Part shown: positions 1-7,938 of the stretch, in pieces
How positions within the stretch are numbered: the stretch's first letter is position 1
Layout of the letters: each line of letters begins with the position of its first letter
Assembly: GCA_047630175.1 (NCBI GenBank)
Contig: JBLHVI010000007.1
Location: 38,296-102,295, forward strand
Direction of reading: 5' to 3'
DNA: 64,000 bases
Source: UBA4582 sp047630175
GTDB lineage: Bacteria > Pseudomonadota > Gammaproteobacteria > Pseudomonadales > Azotimanducaceae
Notes under the pieces: generated by a model
The model's input: only the letters and a program-made list of their open reading frames with translations
Database searches by the model: none
What the model was told of the DNA's origin: nothing
Program-made: the position numbers and the translations under genes

Positions 1-452
1 ATGAATCCTGCCCAGAGGCGGGGCGCAACAATGCGCTGCAATGGGTCAACCCCAATCATTTCCATGCTGCTGAGTTGCTCGGTGGCCTTCATTAGCCCAA
101 TCTCAGCAGTCACCGCTGAGCCGGCCCGACCCGCAAACAAGAGACCTGCCACCACCGGGCCGATTTCCATCACCAGCACCAGCGCAACGCCCAGACCAAG
201 CGCACTTTCAGATCCATATTTAACCAACTGGTTATAACCTTGCAGCGCCAATACCGCGCCAATCGAGAATCCTGACAGCACCGTGATGACGACCGACAAG
301 ACACCGAGTTGATAAATCTGGCGAATGACCAGCGGGGCGTTAGCCAATCGCGGCCGACGCCAAATTGCCTGTATCCAGATGCTGCCAGCTCGCCCAAAGA
401 CAGCAAGCAGATCAAGACAGTATTGCCCAAGATTACGAATATTGGAAAGCAT
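1..452 (-). CDS. mlaE: MlaE, phospholipid ABC transporter permease (3' part outside window)
   Basis: Inner-membrane permease of the Mla system, which moves phospholipids between the inner and outer membranes to keep the outer leaflet asymmetric. Read on the minus strand from the ATG at 452, about 150 codons remain before the window edge; the stop codon lies outside. The translation has the family pattern: an amphipathic N-terminus, then PLVIRQIYQLGVLSVV, the GYNQLVKYGSE loop, EIGPVVAGLLFAGRAGSA and EIGLMKATEQ. The start lies only 3 nt after the mlaF stop, so the two are cotranscribed; mlaD/C/B would be expected next, beyond the edge. Confidence 0.93.
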   Translation of the reverse strand, partial: MLSNIRNLGQYCLDLLAVFGRAGSIWIQAIWRRPRLANAPLVIRQIYQLGVLSVVITVLSGFSIGAVLALQGYNQLVKYGSESALGLGVALVLVMEIGPVVAGLLFAGRAGSAVTAEIGLMKATEQLSSMEMIGVDPLQRIVAPRLWAGF

Positions 453-455
453 GAC

Positions 456-1280
456 TTACCTAGAAAATAAAGAGTTATTTTTTTCGTGACTCAACAATTC
501 TTCGCGAAAATCTTCAGCCGGATAGTGAAATGGCACAGGCCCATCAGGTAGACCCTTGATAAACTGCTGGATACGTGGCGCGTCCTGCTCGAACAGCTCC
601 TCTGGCGCACCAGACCCAATGACCTTGCCATCAGAAATAACGTATATTAAGTCAGCAATGCTCGCGGTTTCCCGAATATCGTGGGACACAATGATACTCG
701 TCATCCCGAACACACGGTTAAGGGTTTTTATCAGCTGCACAACCACGCCCATAGCAATTGGATCTAGCCCGGCGAAGGGCTCGTCATACATAATCAGCTT
801 CGGATCTAGTGCTATAGCTCTAGCTAGCGCAACACGGCGATTCATGCCACCGGACAATTCGTTGGGAAAGAGCTTGCTTGCACCTCGCAGACCTACTGAC
901 TGTAATTTGATCAGCACCAGATCACGGATCATCTCCTCCGGCAACTCAGTATGTATTTGCAAAGGAAATGCGACATTGTCAAACACAGATAAATCTGTGA
1001 ACAACGCGCCGCTTTGAAACAGCATACCCATCGACTTTCGTACCTCAAACAACTCCGCTCGGGATAACTCGGGGATACGGTGCCCATCAACCTCTATACT
1101 GCCGCGTTCCGGCCTTATCTGACCGCCTATTAAACGCAGCAAGGTTGTCTTACCAGTACCACTGGGGCCCATGATGCCGACTATTTTACCGCGCGGCACT
1201 GTCAGCGAAATCTTGTCAAAAATCTTACGCTCGCCATGGCTAAAGTCCACGCTCTCAATAATGATGTGATTGTCATCCAT
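456..1280 (-). CDS. mlaF: MlaF, phospholipid ABC transporter ATPase
   Basis: ATP-binding subunit of the MlaFEDB inner-membrane complex. Visible motifs are the Walker A GPSGTGKTT, the Q-loop (LFQSGALF), the signature LSGGMNRR with Mla-type Met after GG, Walker B LIMYDEPFAGLDP and the switch histidine in IIVSHD. The ATG at 1280 (MDDNHIIIESVDF) gives 274 aa, close to the usual ~270. An in-frame ATG at 1346 would add 22 residues that do not look like the family N-terminus, so 1280 is preferred. First gene of the mlaFE operon as seen here, divergent from the lpt genes; in E. coli the same cluster also contains yrbG, kdsD and kdsC, which are absent between mlaF and lptC here. Confidence 0.92.
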   Translation of the reverse strand: MDDNHIIIESVDFSHGERKIFDKISLTVPRGKIVGIMGPSGTGKTTLLRLIGGQIRPERGSIEVDGHRIPELSRAELFEVRKSMGMLFQSGALFTDLSVFDNVAFPLQIHTELPEEMIRDLVLIKLQSVGLRGASKLFPNELSGGMNRRVALARAIALDPKLIMYDEPFAGLDPIAMGVVVQLIKTLNRVFGMTSIIVSHDIRETASIADLIYVISDGKVIGSGAPEELFEQDAPRIQQFIKGLPDGPVPFHYPAEDFREELLSHEKNNSLFSR

Positions 1281-1757
1281 GACTAAATTCGCGTTTCCCA
1301 AAAATTTTAATACTGGCGGTTTACCCCGCCCACAATCAGATGACATCAGCCATCAAAACAGCCTTTGCCCTGCAACACTGCTTACAGCACAACCCATTAT
1401 AGCGCCCCAGCGTGCTATCTGCCGCCTCAAAAACGACCATTTTCAGTCTTAACCATCACCACGCGCTCTTTTGTTGTGCCTTCGACGCATTTTTTCAAGC
1501 TTTCGACGCCAAATTGCTTCCGGCGCCGACCGATAAAATGCGCCATGCTAACACGTACCGTGAGCCTACTCGTGTATCAAGCGACGAACGAGCGCGGCGC
1601 CGCAAGCGCTCAGGTACATGACAAGATTCGCCTCATGCTAAAATTTGGTTACACTGCGCATCATTGCAGGGCGGCAATACACGCTGTCGCTGCCGAACAA
1701 CTAACAGGCAAGTGCCTCATTATAGTTTCATCTCTGGCTGCAGTGATATCATCGACT
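1281..1757. other. Divergent intergenic region mlaF / lptC
   Basis: About 480 bp between the preferred starts of mlaF (minus) and lptC (plus). It should hold both promoters, but I found no confident -35/-10 pair. An open frame in the lptC register runs through it from 1365, but its translation is Arg/His/Ala-rich, lacks any recognisable domain and does not resemble KdsC, which precedes lptC in many relatives. I treat it as non-coding. The lptC start could lie somewhat further upstream than given. Confidence 0.5.
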
Positions 1758-2372
1758 ATGCTCACGACTCTATTTAGCACCCGCAACGCCCTACTGTTTT
1801 CTCTGATTTTGCTCGCCGCCATTGCGACCAACTGGGTCATTGATCGAGGGGAACTAAACTCGGAAATTCCTGGCGGCGGGCGTAATGACCCAGATATGTA
1901 CATGCTGGACGCCAATATCACCCAATTTTCGCTCACAGGCGACAGACGACACGACATTCAGGCGAGTCGCTTGACTCATTTTCCTCTCACTGACATGACA
2001 GCATTGATTACGCCTCGGATCAGGCTATTTGCCCTCCACCAAGACCAACCCTGGAAAATCACTGCTGACAACGGCCGACTGTTGCCCAGATCCCAACTAC
2101 GCGACCAGATGGTTGAACTCTGGGACAATGTCCTTGCTACTAGAGAAGACCAATCAGGACAGATTATTTTGATCAAAACCTCCAGCCTGACAGTGATTCC
2201 CGACCAAGACTATGCCGAAACGGACCAGCCTGTCGTCATTGAAGACGCCGATGGATTTACCAGTGCCGCCGGCATGAAAGCCTATCTAGGTCAGGGTAGA
2301 TATGAGTTTTTCTCCAGCAGCAAGGACCGCGTTCTTACAACGCTGCAACCGCATTCGCGCAAGCTACTCTGA
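1758..2372 (+). CDS. lptC: LptC, LPS transport periplasmic bridge protein
   Basis: Bitopic inner-membrane protein that passes LPS from the LptBFG extractor to LptA. From the ATG at 1758 it is 204 aa (E. coli 191 aa): a short N-terminus, one membrane helix (about residues 8-25, ALLFSLILLAAIATNWV), then a periplasmic beta-jellyroll with the family's DANITQFSLTGDRRHDIQA and WKITADNG patterns. The frame is open upstream to 1365, but the membrane anchor fixes the likely start here; there is no strong ribosome-binding site. Followed by lptA and lptB in the usual order. Confidence 0.85.
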   Translation: MLTTLFSTRNALLFSLILLAAIATNWVIDRGELNSEIPGGGRNDPDMYMLDANITQFSLTGDRRHDIQASRLTHFPLTDMTALITPRIRLFALHQDQPWKITADNGRLLPRSQLRDQMVELWDNVLATREDQSGQIILIKTSSLTVIPDQDYAETDQPVVIEDADGFTSAAGMKAYLGQGRYEFFSSSKDRVLTTLQPHSRKLL

Positions 2373-2469
2373 CGCACCAACAAGCAAACTTGGGCCCGAT
2401 AATTGCATATAAATTTCATGTTGTTGCAGATAGACCATGACGCCTGCCCAGACACTCGGTTAGACTGCT

Positions 2470-2973
2470 TTGGTGAAGCACCTATTCTTAATTATTTTGG
2501 CCGTTTGCGGCCCCTCTGCATTTGCCCTACCGGCCGATAGTGACCAGCCGATTCAAATCAGCGCTGATGCCGGCACTGTCAATGAGTCCGAGGGTATTTC
2601 AACCTATTCCGGCAATGTCACTATCGATCAAGGAAGCATGCATATTTCTGCCGACGAGGTGGAGGTCATCGCCGTCGACAGTGAGGTTATTCAGATTATA
2701 GCCCGCACCTCGAAGGACTCGACACGTCTTGCGCGCTATAAGCACCAACCGGCAAACACCGATACGCCTGTACGGGCAGAGGCAAGACTGATCACCTATA
2801 TGGTTCAGGAAGAACGCCTACATCTGAGCGGCCAGGCAGTGCTGAAGCAAATGCGTGACAGCTTCTCCGGTGATTTACTGTTCTACGACGTCAACCGAGG
2901 AATCGTCGACCTGAAAAGTGGCAGCGCTGTCGGCGACAGAATTAAAATGATCATCAACCCAAAGCAGAAGTAA
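2470..2973 (+). CDS. lptA: LptA, periplasmic LPS-binding bridge protein
   Basis: Periplasmic protein that polymerises head to tail to carry LPS to LptDE in the outer membrane. 167 aa with a cleavable signal peptide (HLFLIILAVCGPSAFALPA, cut after about residue 20), then the OstA/LptA jellyroll: PIQISADAGTVNESEGISTYSGNVTI and the later LSGQAVLKQ / FSGDLLFYD strands. No ATG is available; the start is TTG at 2470 or the adjacent GTG at 2473. Upstream lptC ends 97 nt earlier and lptB begins 9 nt after the stop, as expected for one operon. Confidence 0.92.
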   Translation: MVKHLFLIILAVCGPSAFALPADSDQPIQISADAGTVNESEGISTYSGNVTIDQGSMHISADEVEVIAVDSEVIQIIARTSKDSTRLARYKHQPANTDTPVRAEARLITYMVQEERLHLSGQAVLKQMRDSFSGDLLFYDVNRGIVDLKSGSAVGDRIKMIINPKQK

Positions 2974-2982
2974 CCGCCCCTG

Positions 2983-3708
2983 ATGCACGTCCTTAAGGCC
3001 ACCAATCTTGCCAAGAGCTATCGCGGAGCACTCGTGGTCAAAGATGTGAGCGTGTCGGTGAACAGCGGACAGGTCGTTGGACTCCTGGGCCCCAACGGAG
3101 CAGGTAAGACTACCTGCTTTTATATGATCGTCGGGTCAGTTGCCGGGGACGCAGGTAAAATTGAATTTGACAATCAAGACATGACTCATCTGCCTATGCA
3201 CGAGCGTGCACGCAGCGGCCTAGGCTACCTGCCACAGGAAGCATCGGTTTTTCGAAAATTGACCGTAGCAGAAAATATTCTTGCGATACTAGAGACGCGC
3301 AAAGGCCTGAAGCTTAGCGCCCGGCTTGAACGACTCGAGGCTCTGCTAGCGGAATTTCATATCGCCCATATTCGCCATAATCTTGGCATGTCGCTGTCTG
3401 GCGGCGAACGAAGGAGGGTCGAGATAGCCCGCGCGCTCGCGTCTGAGCCGGCATTTATTTTATTAGATGAGCCCTTCGCCGGCGTCGACCCTATTTCTGT
3501 GCACGATATCAAGGGCATTATTCGCCAGCTGTCCGAACGAGGAATTGGCGTTCTGATTACCGATCATAACGTCAGGGAAACACTGGACATTTGTGAGAAA
3601 GCCTACATTGTTAGCGAGGGGCGAATAATCGCTGAGGGCTCTACCCAAGCCATCCTAGCAAACGAGCAGGTCAAACGCGTTTATCTGGGTAACGATTTTC
3701 GGATGTAA
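2983..3708 (+). CDS. lptB: LptB, LPS export ABC transporter ATPase
   Basis: Cytoplasmic ATPase that powers LPS extraction by LptFG. 241 aa, the normal length. Walker A GPNGAGKTT near residues 36-44, Q-loop YLPQEASVFR, signature LSGGERRR, Walker B FILLDEPFAGVDP and the switch histidine in LITDHNVRETL are all present, and the HDIKGIIRQL helix is typical of LptB. lptF and lptG are not in the window; in relatives they sit elsewhere. rpoN follows after 78 nt. Confidence 0.96.
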   Translation: MHVLKATNLAKSYRGALVVKDVSVSVNSGQVVGLLGPNGAGKTTCFYMIVGSVAGDAGKIEFDNQDMTHLPMHERARSGLGYLPQEASVFRKLTVAENILAILETRKGLKLSARLERLEALLAEFHIAHIRHNLGMSLSGGERRRVEIARALASEPAFILLDEPFAGVDPISVHDIKGIIRQLSERGIGVLITDHNVRETLDICEKAYIVSEGRIIAEGSTQAILANEQVKRVYLGNDFRM

Positions 3709-3786
3709 GGCACTACTAGTTAGAGCCCAACTAAAACACAACTATGGCAGTTTCACTTCATCATGCTGCATGAGTACTATTAACAC

Positions 3787-5385
3787 ATGGCAATGAAACC
3801 ATCACTGGCTCTCCGATTAGGTCAACAGCTGCGTATGACGCCGCAGTTGCAGCAGGCTATCAAATTGTTGCAACTATCGACTCTAGATCTGCAACAGGAA
3901 ATTCAAGAAGCACTGGATTCCAACCTGATGCTGGAAGAACTCGCCAGTGACGACGAACACGGTGATGAACCGACCTCCTTAGACTCGCCTACAGACCCAC
4001 AAGAAACGGAGCTGGACAAAAATCGGGGTGATCAATTAGACACGCAGCAGTCCGATGCAGACCAGGCTGGCGCAGAGGAACGGGAATTTGATACTGAAGC
4101 ACCCGATCGTTTGGATCCGGAAATTGACGGCGATTATCAACCTGACACAAGCGACGAACTGGCATCAGACAAAATTCCTGACGAGTTACCCGTGGACAGC
4201 GTCTGGGAGGATGTCTGGGACGAGGCACCTCTCCCCGGCAGTTATTCAGGCGGCGATGACAACGACGACAACTACATCGATACGCGCAATGCCGTCTCAG
4301 CGTCGCTCCAGAGCCACTTGGAAGAACAACTCAACCTACTGCATCTAAGCGATGTCGATGAAATGATCGCCATGGCGATTGTCGACGGGCTCGACAAGAA
4401 TGGCGTACTGACAATTCCACTTGAGGATGTTCTGATCAGCATTCCGGACATTTTTGAGTGCGAGATGGACGAGGTGCTGGCTGTCTTGCACCGCATTCAA
4501 CACTTAGACCCGATTGGTGTCGCGGCGCGCGACTTAAGGGAATGCCTCATAATTCAGCTCAAATTTCTGCCCACCGATACACCCTGGCGAAGTCAAGCCA
4601 TCACGGTGGTGAGCGACTACCTCTCTTCGCTGGCAAACCGTGACTACGCACTGCTGATTCGGAAAACAAGACTGAAAGAGGATGAACTACGCCAAGTCAT
4701 TGTTCTTATCCAATCACTGAATCCGCGCCCGGGAGCCGATATTGCCCCGTCTAACACAGAATATGTCGACCCGGACGTGCTGGTATCCAAGAAAAACGGC
4801 CGCTGGACTGTTGAACTTAACCCAAAGTCAGCACCGAAAATACGCGTCAATCCGCAATATGCCTCTATGGTAAAGCGCGCAGACAGCAGCAATGACAACA
4901 CCTACCTAAAAAACCATCTGCAAGAAGCTCGATGGTTTATCAAGAGCCTCCAACAACGTAATGACACTTTGTTGAAGGTTTCGAGCAAAATTGTTGAATA
5001 TCAACGCGGTTTTCTCGAGTATGGCGAGCAAGCGATGAAACCACTGGTTCTGCACGATATCGCTAAAGCGGTAGACCTTCATGAATCAACAATTTCGCGC
5101 GTTACCACCCAAAAATACATGCACACGCCAGCTGGCGTGTTTGAGCTCAAATATTTCTTCTCAAGCCATGTCAGCACCCACGCCGGCGGCGAAGTATCGT
5201 CAACCGCTATTCGGGCCCTGATCAAGCAGCTGGTGGCGGAAGAGAACCCCAAAAAACCATTAAGCGACAGCAAAATTGCCAACTTGCTGGCAGAGCAGGA
5301 TATTAATGTCGCTCGCCGGACAATCGCGAAATATCGCGAATCACTTATGATACCGCCGTCAAACGAGCGCAAACAACTGGTTTAG
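3787..5385 (+). CDS. rpoN: RNA polymerase sigma-54 factor
   Basis: Sigma factor for -24/-12 promoters, needing AAA+ activators. Region I (residues ~1-50) is the Gln/Leu-rich activator-response segment (LRLGQQLRMTPQLQQAIKLL). Residues ~52-165 are a very acidic linker. The core-binding domain and helix-turn-helix follow, and the RpoN box ARRTIAKYRE is at ~509-518. The length of 532 aa exceeds the ~480-500 aa of E. coli and Pseudomonas, and the excess lies in the acidic region II. Genomic neighbours (lptB before, hpf-ptsN-rapZ-ptsO after) are the classical rpoN neighbourhood. Confidence 0.97.
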   Translation: MAMKPSLALRLGQQLRMTPQLQQAIKLLQLSTLDLQQEIQEALDSNLMLEELASDDEHGDEPTSLDSPTDPQETELDKNRGDQLDTQQSDADQAGAEEREFDTEAPDRLDPEIDGDYQPDTSDELASDKIPDELPVDSVWEDVWDEAPLPGSYSGGDDNDDNYIDTRNAVSASLQSHLEEQLNLLHLSDVDEMIAMAIVDGLDKNGVLTIPLEDVLISIPDIFECEMDEVLAVLHRIQHLDPIGVAARDLRECLIIQLKFLPTDTPWRSQAITVVSDYLSSLANRDYALLIRKTRLKEDELRQVIVLIQSLNPRPGADIAPSNTEYVDPDVLVSKKNGRWTVELNPKSAPKIRVNPQYASMVKRADSSNDNTYLKNHLQEARWFIKSLQQRNDTLLKVSSKIVEYQRGFLEYGEQAMKPLVLHDIAKAVDLHESTISRVTTQKYMHTPAGVFELKYFFSSHVSTHAGGEVSSTAIRALIKQLVAEENPKKPLSDSKIANLLAEQDINVARRTIAKYRESLMIPPSNERKQLV

Positions 5386-5595
5386 CCGAGCCTTAACCGT
5401 AAGCCGATCTCTGAAGTTGATTTTATTACTCGGTTCCACCAAACCTGCTAGAACGAACGAATTGAAAATAATCAGGTCTTAAAATGAAGGTAGACGAGAA
5501 ATAGACTAAGATTTAGACACATGGCCTTAACCCATCTGAACCGAGTTCGGACCAACCTAAGGTCGTTATTGCGGGTTTACTAATGGAGCAATCGA

Positions 5596-5898
5596 ATGCA
5601 AATAAATGTCAGTGGACATCACGTCGACGTTACAGCTTCCCTACGTAATTATGTTGTTACCAAACTCGATAAACTGGAACGACATTTCGATAAAATTACC
5701 CATATAAATGTTATTTTAAGTGTCGAGAAACAGCGCCAGAAAGCCGAATCGACGATTCACATCACTGGCGGCGAAATCTACGCCGAATCAGAATCTGAGG
5801 ATTTGTATGCCGCGATCGACATGCTGACAGACAAACTTGATCGGCAATTAATTAAGCAAAAAGAAAAAATTAGCGACCGCAAGCAACGCCTTCGTTGA
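5596..5898 (+). CDS. hpf: Short ribosome hibernation promoting factor
   Basis: Binds the 30S decoding region in stationary phase and promotes 100S ribosome dimers or stabilises idle ribosomes. 100 aa, the short HPF/YfiA form without the C-terminal dimerisation domain. The family pattern is clear: MQINVSGHHVDVT start, helix NYVVTKLDKLERHFDKI, HITGGEIYAESESEDLYAAID and a basic Lys/Arg-rich tail. A GGAG ribosome-binding site precedes the ATG by 7 nt. Lies between rpoN and ptsN as in most gammaproteobacteria. Confidence 0.95.
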   Translation: MQINVSGHHVDVTASLRNYVVTKLDKLERHFDKITHINVILSVEKQRQKAESTIHITGGEIYAESESEDLYAAIDMLTDKLDRQLIKQKEKISDRKQRLR

Positions 5899-6276
5899 TG
5901 CACCCGGCTCTCATTCACGGCACTGCGGCCAATGTTTTCGACGACGCATTTGTTTGAAACATACTAAGTTCGAAACATAGTGATTTTGGTAAATACCCGA
6001 AAGAGACCAATGGGCTTTTTTCAACTCATTATGGAACTTTGCTCGACGAGTATTTAGTCAAATTGATATACTGTCGGCCAGAAACAAGCTCGTCTGGCTT
6101 TATCACATTGATATGTTCGTGCAGCCTCCTTTGGATACAAGGCTTGTTGTTGCAGCTTCTCCCAGCGCATCGACGATGAATTTCAAGTAGTGGGATGATT
6201 TTTAAACCAGATGGCGCATCGCACAGCCGGTCAAACAGCAGCGATACTCCCTTTCAAATAGTGTTAAGAGTGTTAC
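5899..6276. other. Intergenic region hpf / ptsN
   Basis: A 378-bp gap in an otherwise compact cluster. No ORF or RNA gene recognised. It holds an 8-nt direct repeat GAAACATA at 5956-5963 and 5972-5979 (16-nt period, so helically offset), and an extended -10-like element at 6064-6072. ptsN is therefore probably transcribed from its own promoter as well as from the rpoN side. Confidence 0.4.
6064..6072 (+). promoter_or_regulatory. Candidate extended -10 element upstream of ptsN
   Basis: TGATATACT fits an extended sigma-70 -10 box (TG-N-TATACT, 5 of 6 in the hexamer). No good -35 hexamer lies 16-18 nt upstream, which is tolerated for extended -10 promoters. It is about 205 nt before the ptsN GTG, so a long leader would result. 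Found by eye, low certainty. Confidence 0.28.
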
Positions 6277-6762
6277 GTGAATATTGAATCCATACTAAGT
6301 CTCGACAGGACCTACGCTAACATTCAGGTGGGCAGCAAAAAAAGGGCGCTAGAAGAGGTTGCGCGTCTAATCGCCCTAAGTAACCTCGAACTCGACCCCG
6401 AAGAGATATACAACAGCCTCATTGCCAGAGAAAAGCTCGGCACCACCGCCATTGGCGAGGGTATCGCCATTCCCCATTGTAGACTTGGTGGATGTAACGA
6501 AATCATAGGCGCATTGTTTTCCTTACGTGAGCCCATAGACTTTCAAGCTTTTGACAACAAGCCTGTCAATGTGTTGTTTGTCATTCTTGTGCCACCTGAG
6601 GAAGTCGACGACCACCTGCAGGCTTTGGGTCTCTTGGCCAGCCGCTTCGAGCTGCCACATTACCGTCATGCATTAAGCTCAGCAGCCGATGATCAGGCAC
6701 TTTTTGCGCACGCCATCGCGCCACCAGTTGATAACATCACTGCGGTACAGGGACACTCGTGA
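6277..6762 (+). CDS. ptsN: PTS-Ntr EIIA component
   Basis: Terminal phosphoacceptor of the nitrogen PTS; regulates potassium uptake and other processes by its phosphorylation state rather than sugar import. 161 aa, normal length. The phosphorylated histidine is H67 in GIAIPHCRL. Other family blocks: REKLGTTAIGEG, EPIDFQAFDNKPVNVLFVILVP and HLQALGLLASRF. GTG start at 6277, with an AAGAG-like ribosome-binding site. The stop overlaps the rapZ start by 4 nt (GTGA), so the two are translationally coupled. Confidence 0.95.
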   Translation: MNIESILSLDRTYANIQVGSKKRALEEVARLIALSNLELDPEEIYNSLIAREKLGTTAIGEGIAIPHCRLGGCNEIIGALFSLREPIDFQAFDNKPVNVLFVILVPPEEVDDHLQALGLLASRFELPHYRHALSSAADDQALFAHAIAPPVDNITAVQGHS

Positions 6763-7640
6763 TATCTCTGATAATCATCAGCGGCCGCTCTGGGTCTGGC
6801 AAAAGTACTGCCCTGCATGTGCTCGAAGACATGGGGTACTACTGCATAGACAATCTGCCGGTAAGCCTGCTGGAGCAATTGATGTTGCGCTTAGCTCGCG
6901 ACAACCAAGATCTAAATGTAGCTGTTAGTATTGACGCCCGTAATATCGCCGCGGACCTCATGCTGTTTCCAGATATCATGGAGACTATTGACCCTAAGGC
7001 GGTATCCACCAAAATAGTATATCTCGACGCCGCTAGCCCAGCGCTGGTTCGACGTTTCAGCGAAACACGGCGTAAGCACCCGCTGTCTGGTAAAGCCCTA
7101 GACCTGCGTGAAGCCCTTGATTTAGAAACCCACTTACTTGATCCTATTTCGGCGATGGCTGACTTGGCGATAGATACCACCAGTTTAACAATACATGAAC
7201 TACGTGACTTGGTTCGGCATCGGGTAACGGGTAACCGCCATGAGTTCGCGCTGCTGTTTTTGTCCTTTGCTTACAAGAACGGCGTTCCCGTCGATGCAGA
7301 CCTAGTGTTTGACGTACGCTGCTTACCGAACCCTCATTGGATTACAGGGCTTCGCTCGCAGACGGGCCTTGACCAGCCAGTTCAGGCCTTTCTGGAATCT
7401 CACACGGAGGTGGTCAGCATGTTTAGTGACATTCGTGGCTTTCTAGACACCTGGCTGACACGTTTTGAGGCGAACAATCGCAGCTATATGACTGTCGCCA
7501 TCGGTTGTACTGGTGGACAGCATCGTTCGGTCTATTTGAGCGAGCAGTTAATGCAGTATTTTTCACCGAAATGGAAAAATGTGCAGATACGCCACAGGGA
7601 ATTAAGTAAGATCTCGGGCAGCTCGTCCAATCAAGCTTGA
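6759..7640 (+). CDS. rapZ: RapZ, RNase adapter / nucleotide-binding protein
   Basis: P-loop protein that in E. coli senses glucosamine-6-phosphate and directs RNase E to the GlmZ small RNA. 293 aa. Walker A GRSGSGKS at residues 9-16, the GYYCIDNLP block, FDVRCLPNP and the C-terminal IGCTGGQHRSVYL signature are all present. GTG start overlapping ptsN. Whether the GlmY/GlmZ circuit exists in this organism cannot be told from the window. Confidence 0.95.
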   Translation: MISLIIISGRSGSGKSTALHVLEDMGYYCIDNLPVSLLEQLMLRLARDNQDLNVAVSIDARNIAADLMLFPDIMETIDPKAVSTKIVYLDAASPALVRRFSETRRKHPLSGKALDLREALDLETHLLDPISAMADLAIDTTSLTIHELRDLVRHRVTGNRHEFALLFLSFAYKNGVPVDADLVFDVRCLPNPHWITGLRSQTGLDQPVQAFLESHTEVVSMFSDIRGFLDTWLTRFEANNRSYMTVAIGCTGGQHRSVYLSEQLMQYFSPKWKNVQIRHRELSKISGSSSNQA

Positions 7641-7655
7641 TCGAGGACTTATCAA

Positions 7656-7925
7656 GTGATTGAACGCGAGGCTAAGATTCAAAATAAACTCGGACTACAT
7701 GCCCGCGCAGCCTCGAAGTTTGTCAGTCTATCTCAAAGATTTGCAGCGACTGTCACTGTCAGCAATGGCGCACAAAGTGCCAACGGCAAAAGTATTATGT
7801 CGATGATGATCCTGCAAGCGACTTGCGGCACAACCATCAGTATCAGCACTGAAGGCGAAGACGAACAACAAGCTATTGAACAAATTATCGCCTTGATCGA
7901 CAACCGTTTCGAGGAAGCAGAGTAA
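7656..7925 (+). CDS. ptsO: NPr, HPr-like phosphocarrier of the nitrogen PTS
   Basis: Relays phosphate from EI-Ntr to PtsN. 89 aa, HPr fold. The active histidine is H15 in NKLGLHARAA, and the regulatory-site region reads NGKSIMSMMIL, with Ser but embedded as in NPr. GTG start with a GAGGA-like ribosome-binding site about 8 nt upstream. 15 nt after rapZ and 13 nt before mgtE, in one operon. Confidence 0.94.
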   Translation: MIEREAKIQNKLGLHARAASKFVSLSQRFAATVTVSNGAQSANGKSIMSMMILQATCGTTISISTEGEDEQQAIEQIIALIDNRFEEAE

Positions 7926-7938
7926 GTGTAAAAAAACT

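Noticed and set aside
1365..1757. In-frame N-terminal extension of lptC, or a kdsC remnant
   Set aside because: No KdsC motif (DVDGV-type), odd composition, and it would put ~130 residues before the LptC membrane anchor.
7926..7938. Mg2+ riboswitch before mgtE
   Set aside because: Only 13 nt between ptsO and mgtE; no room for an M-box.
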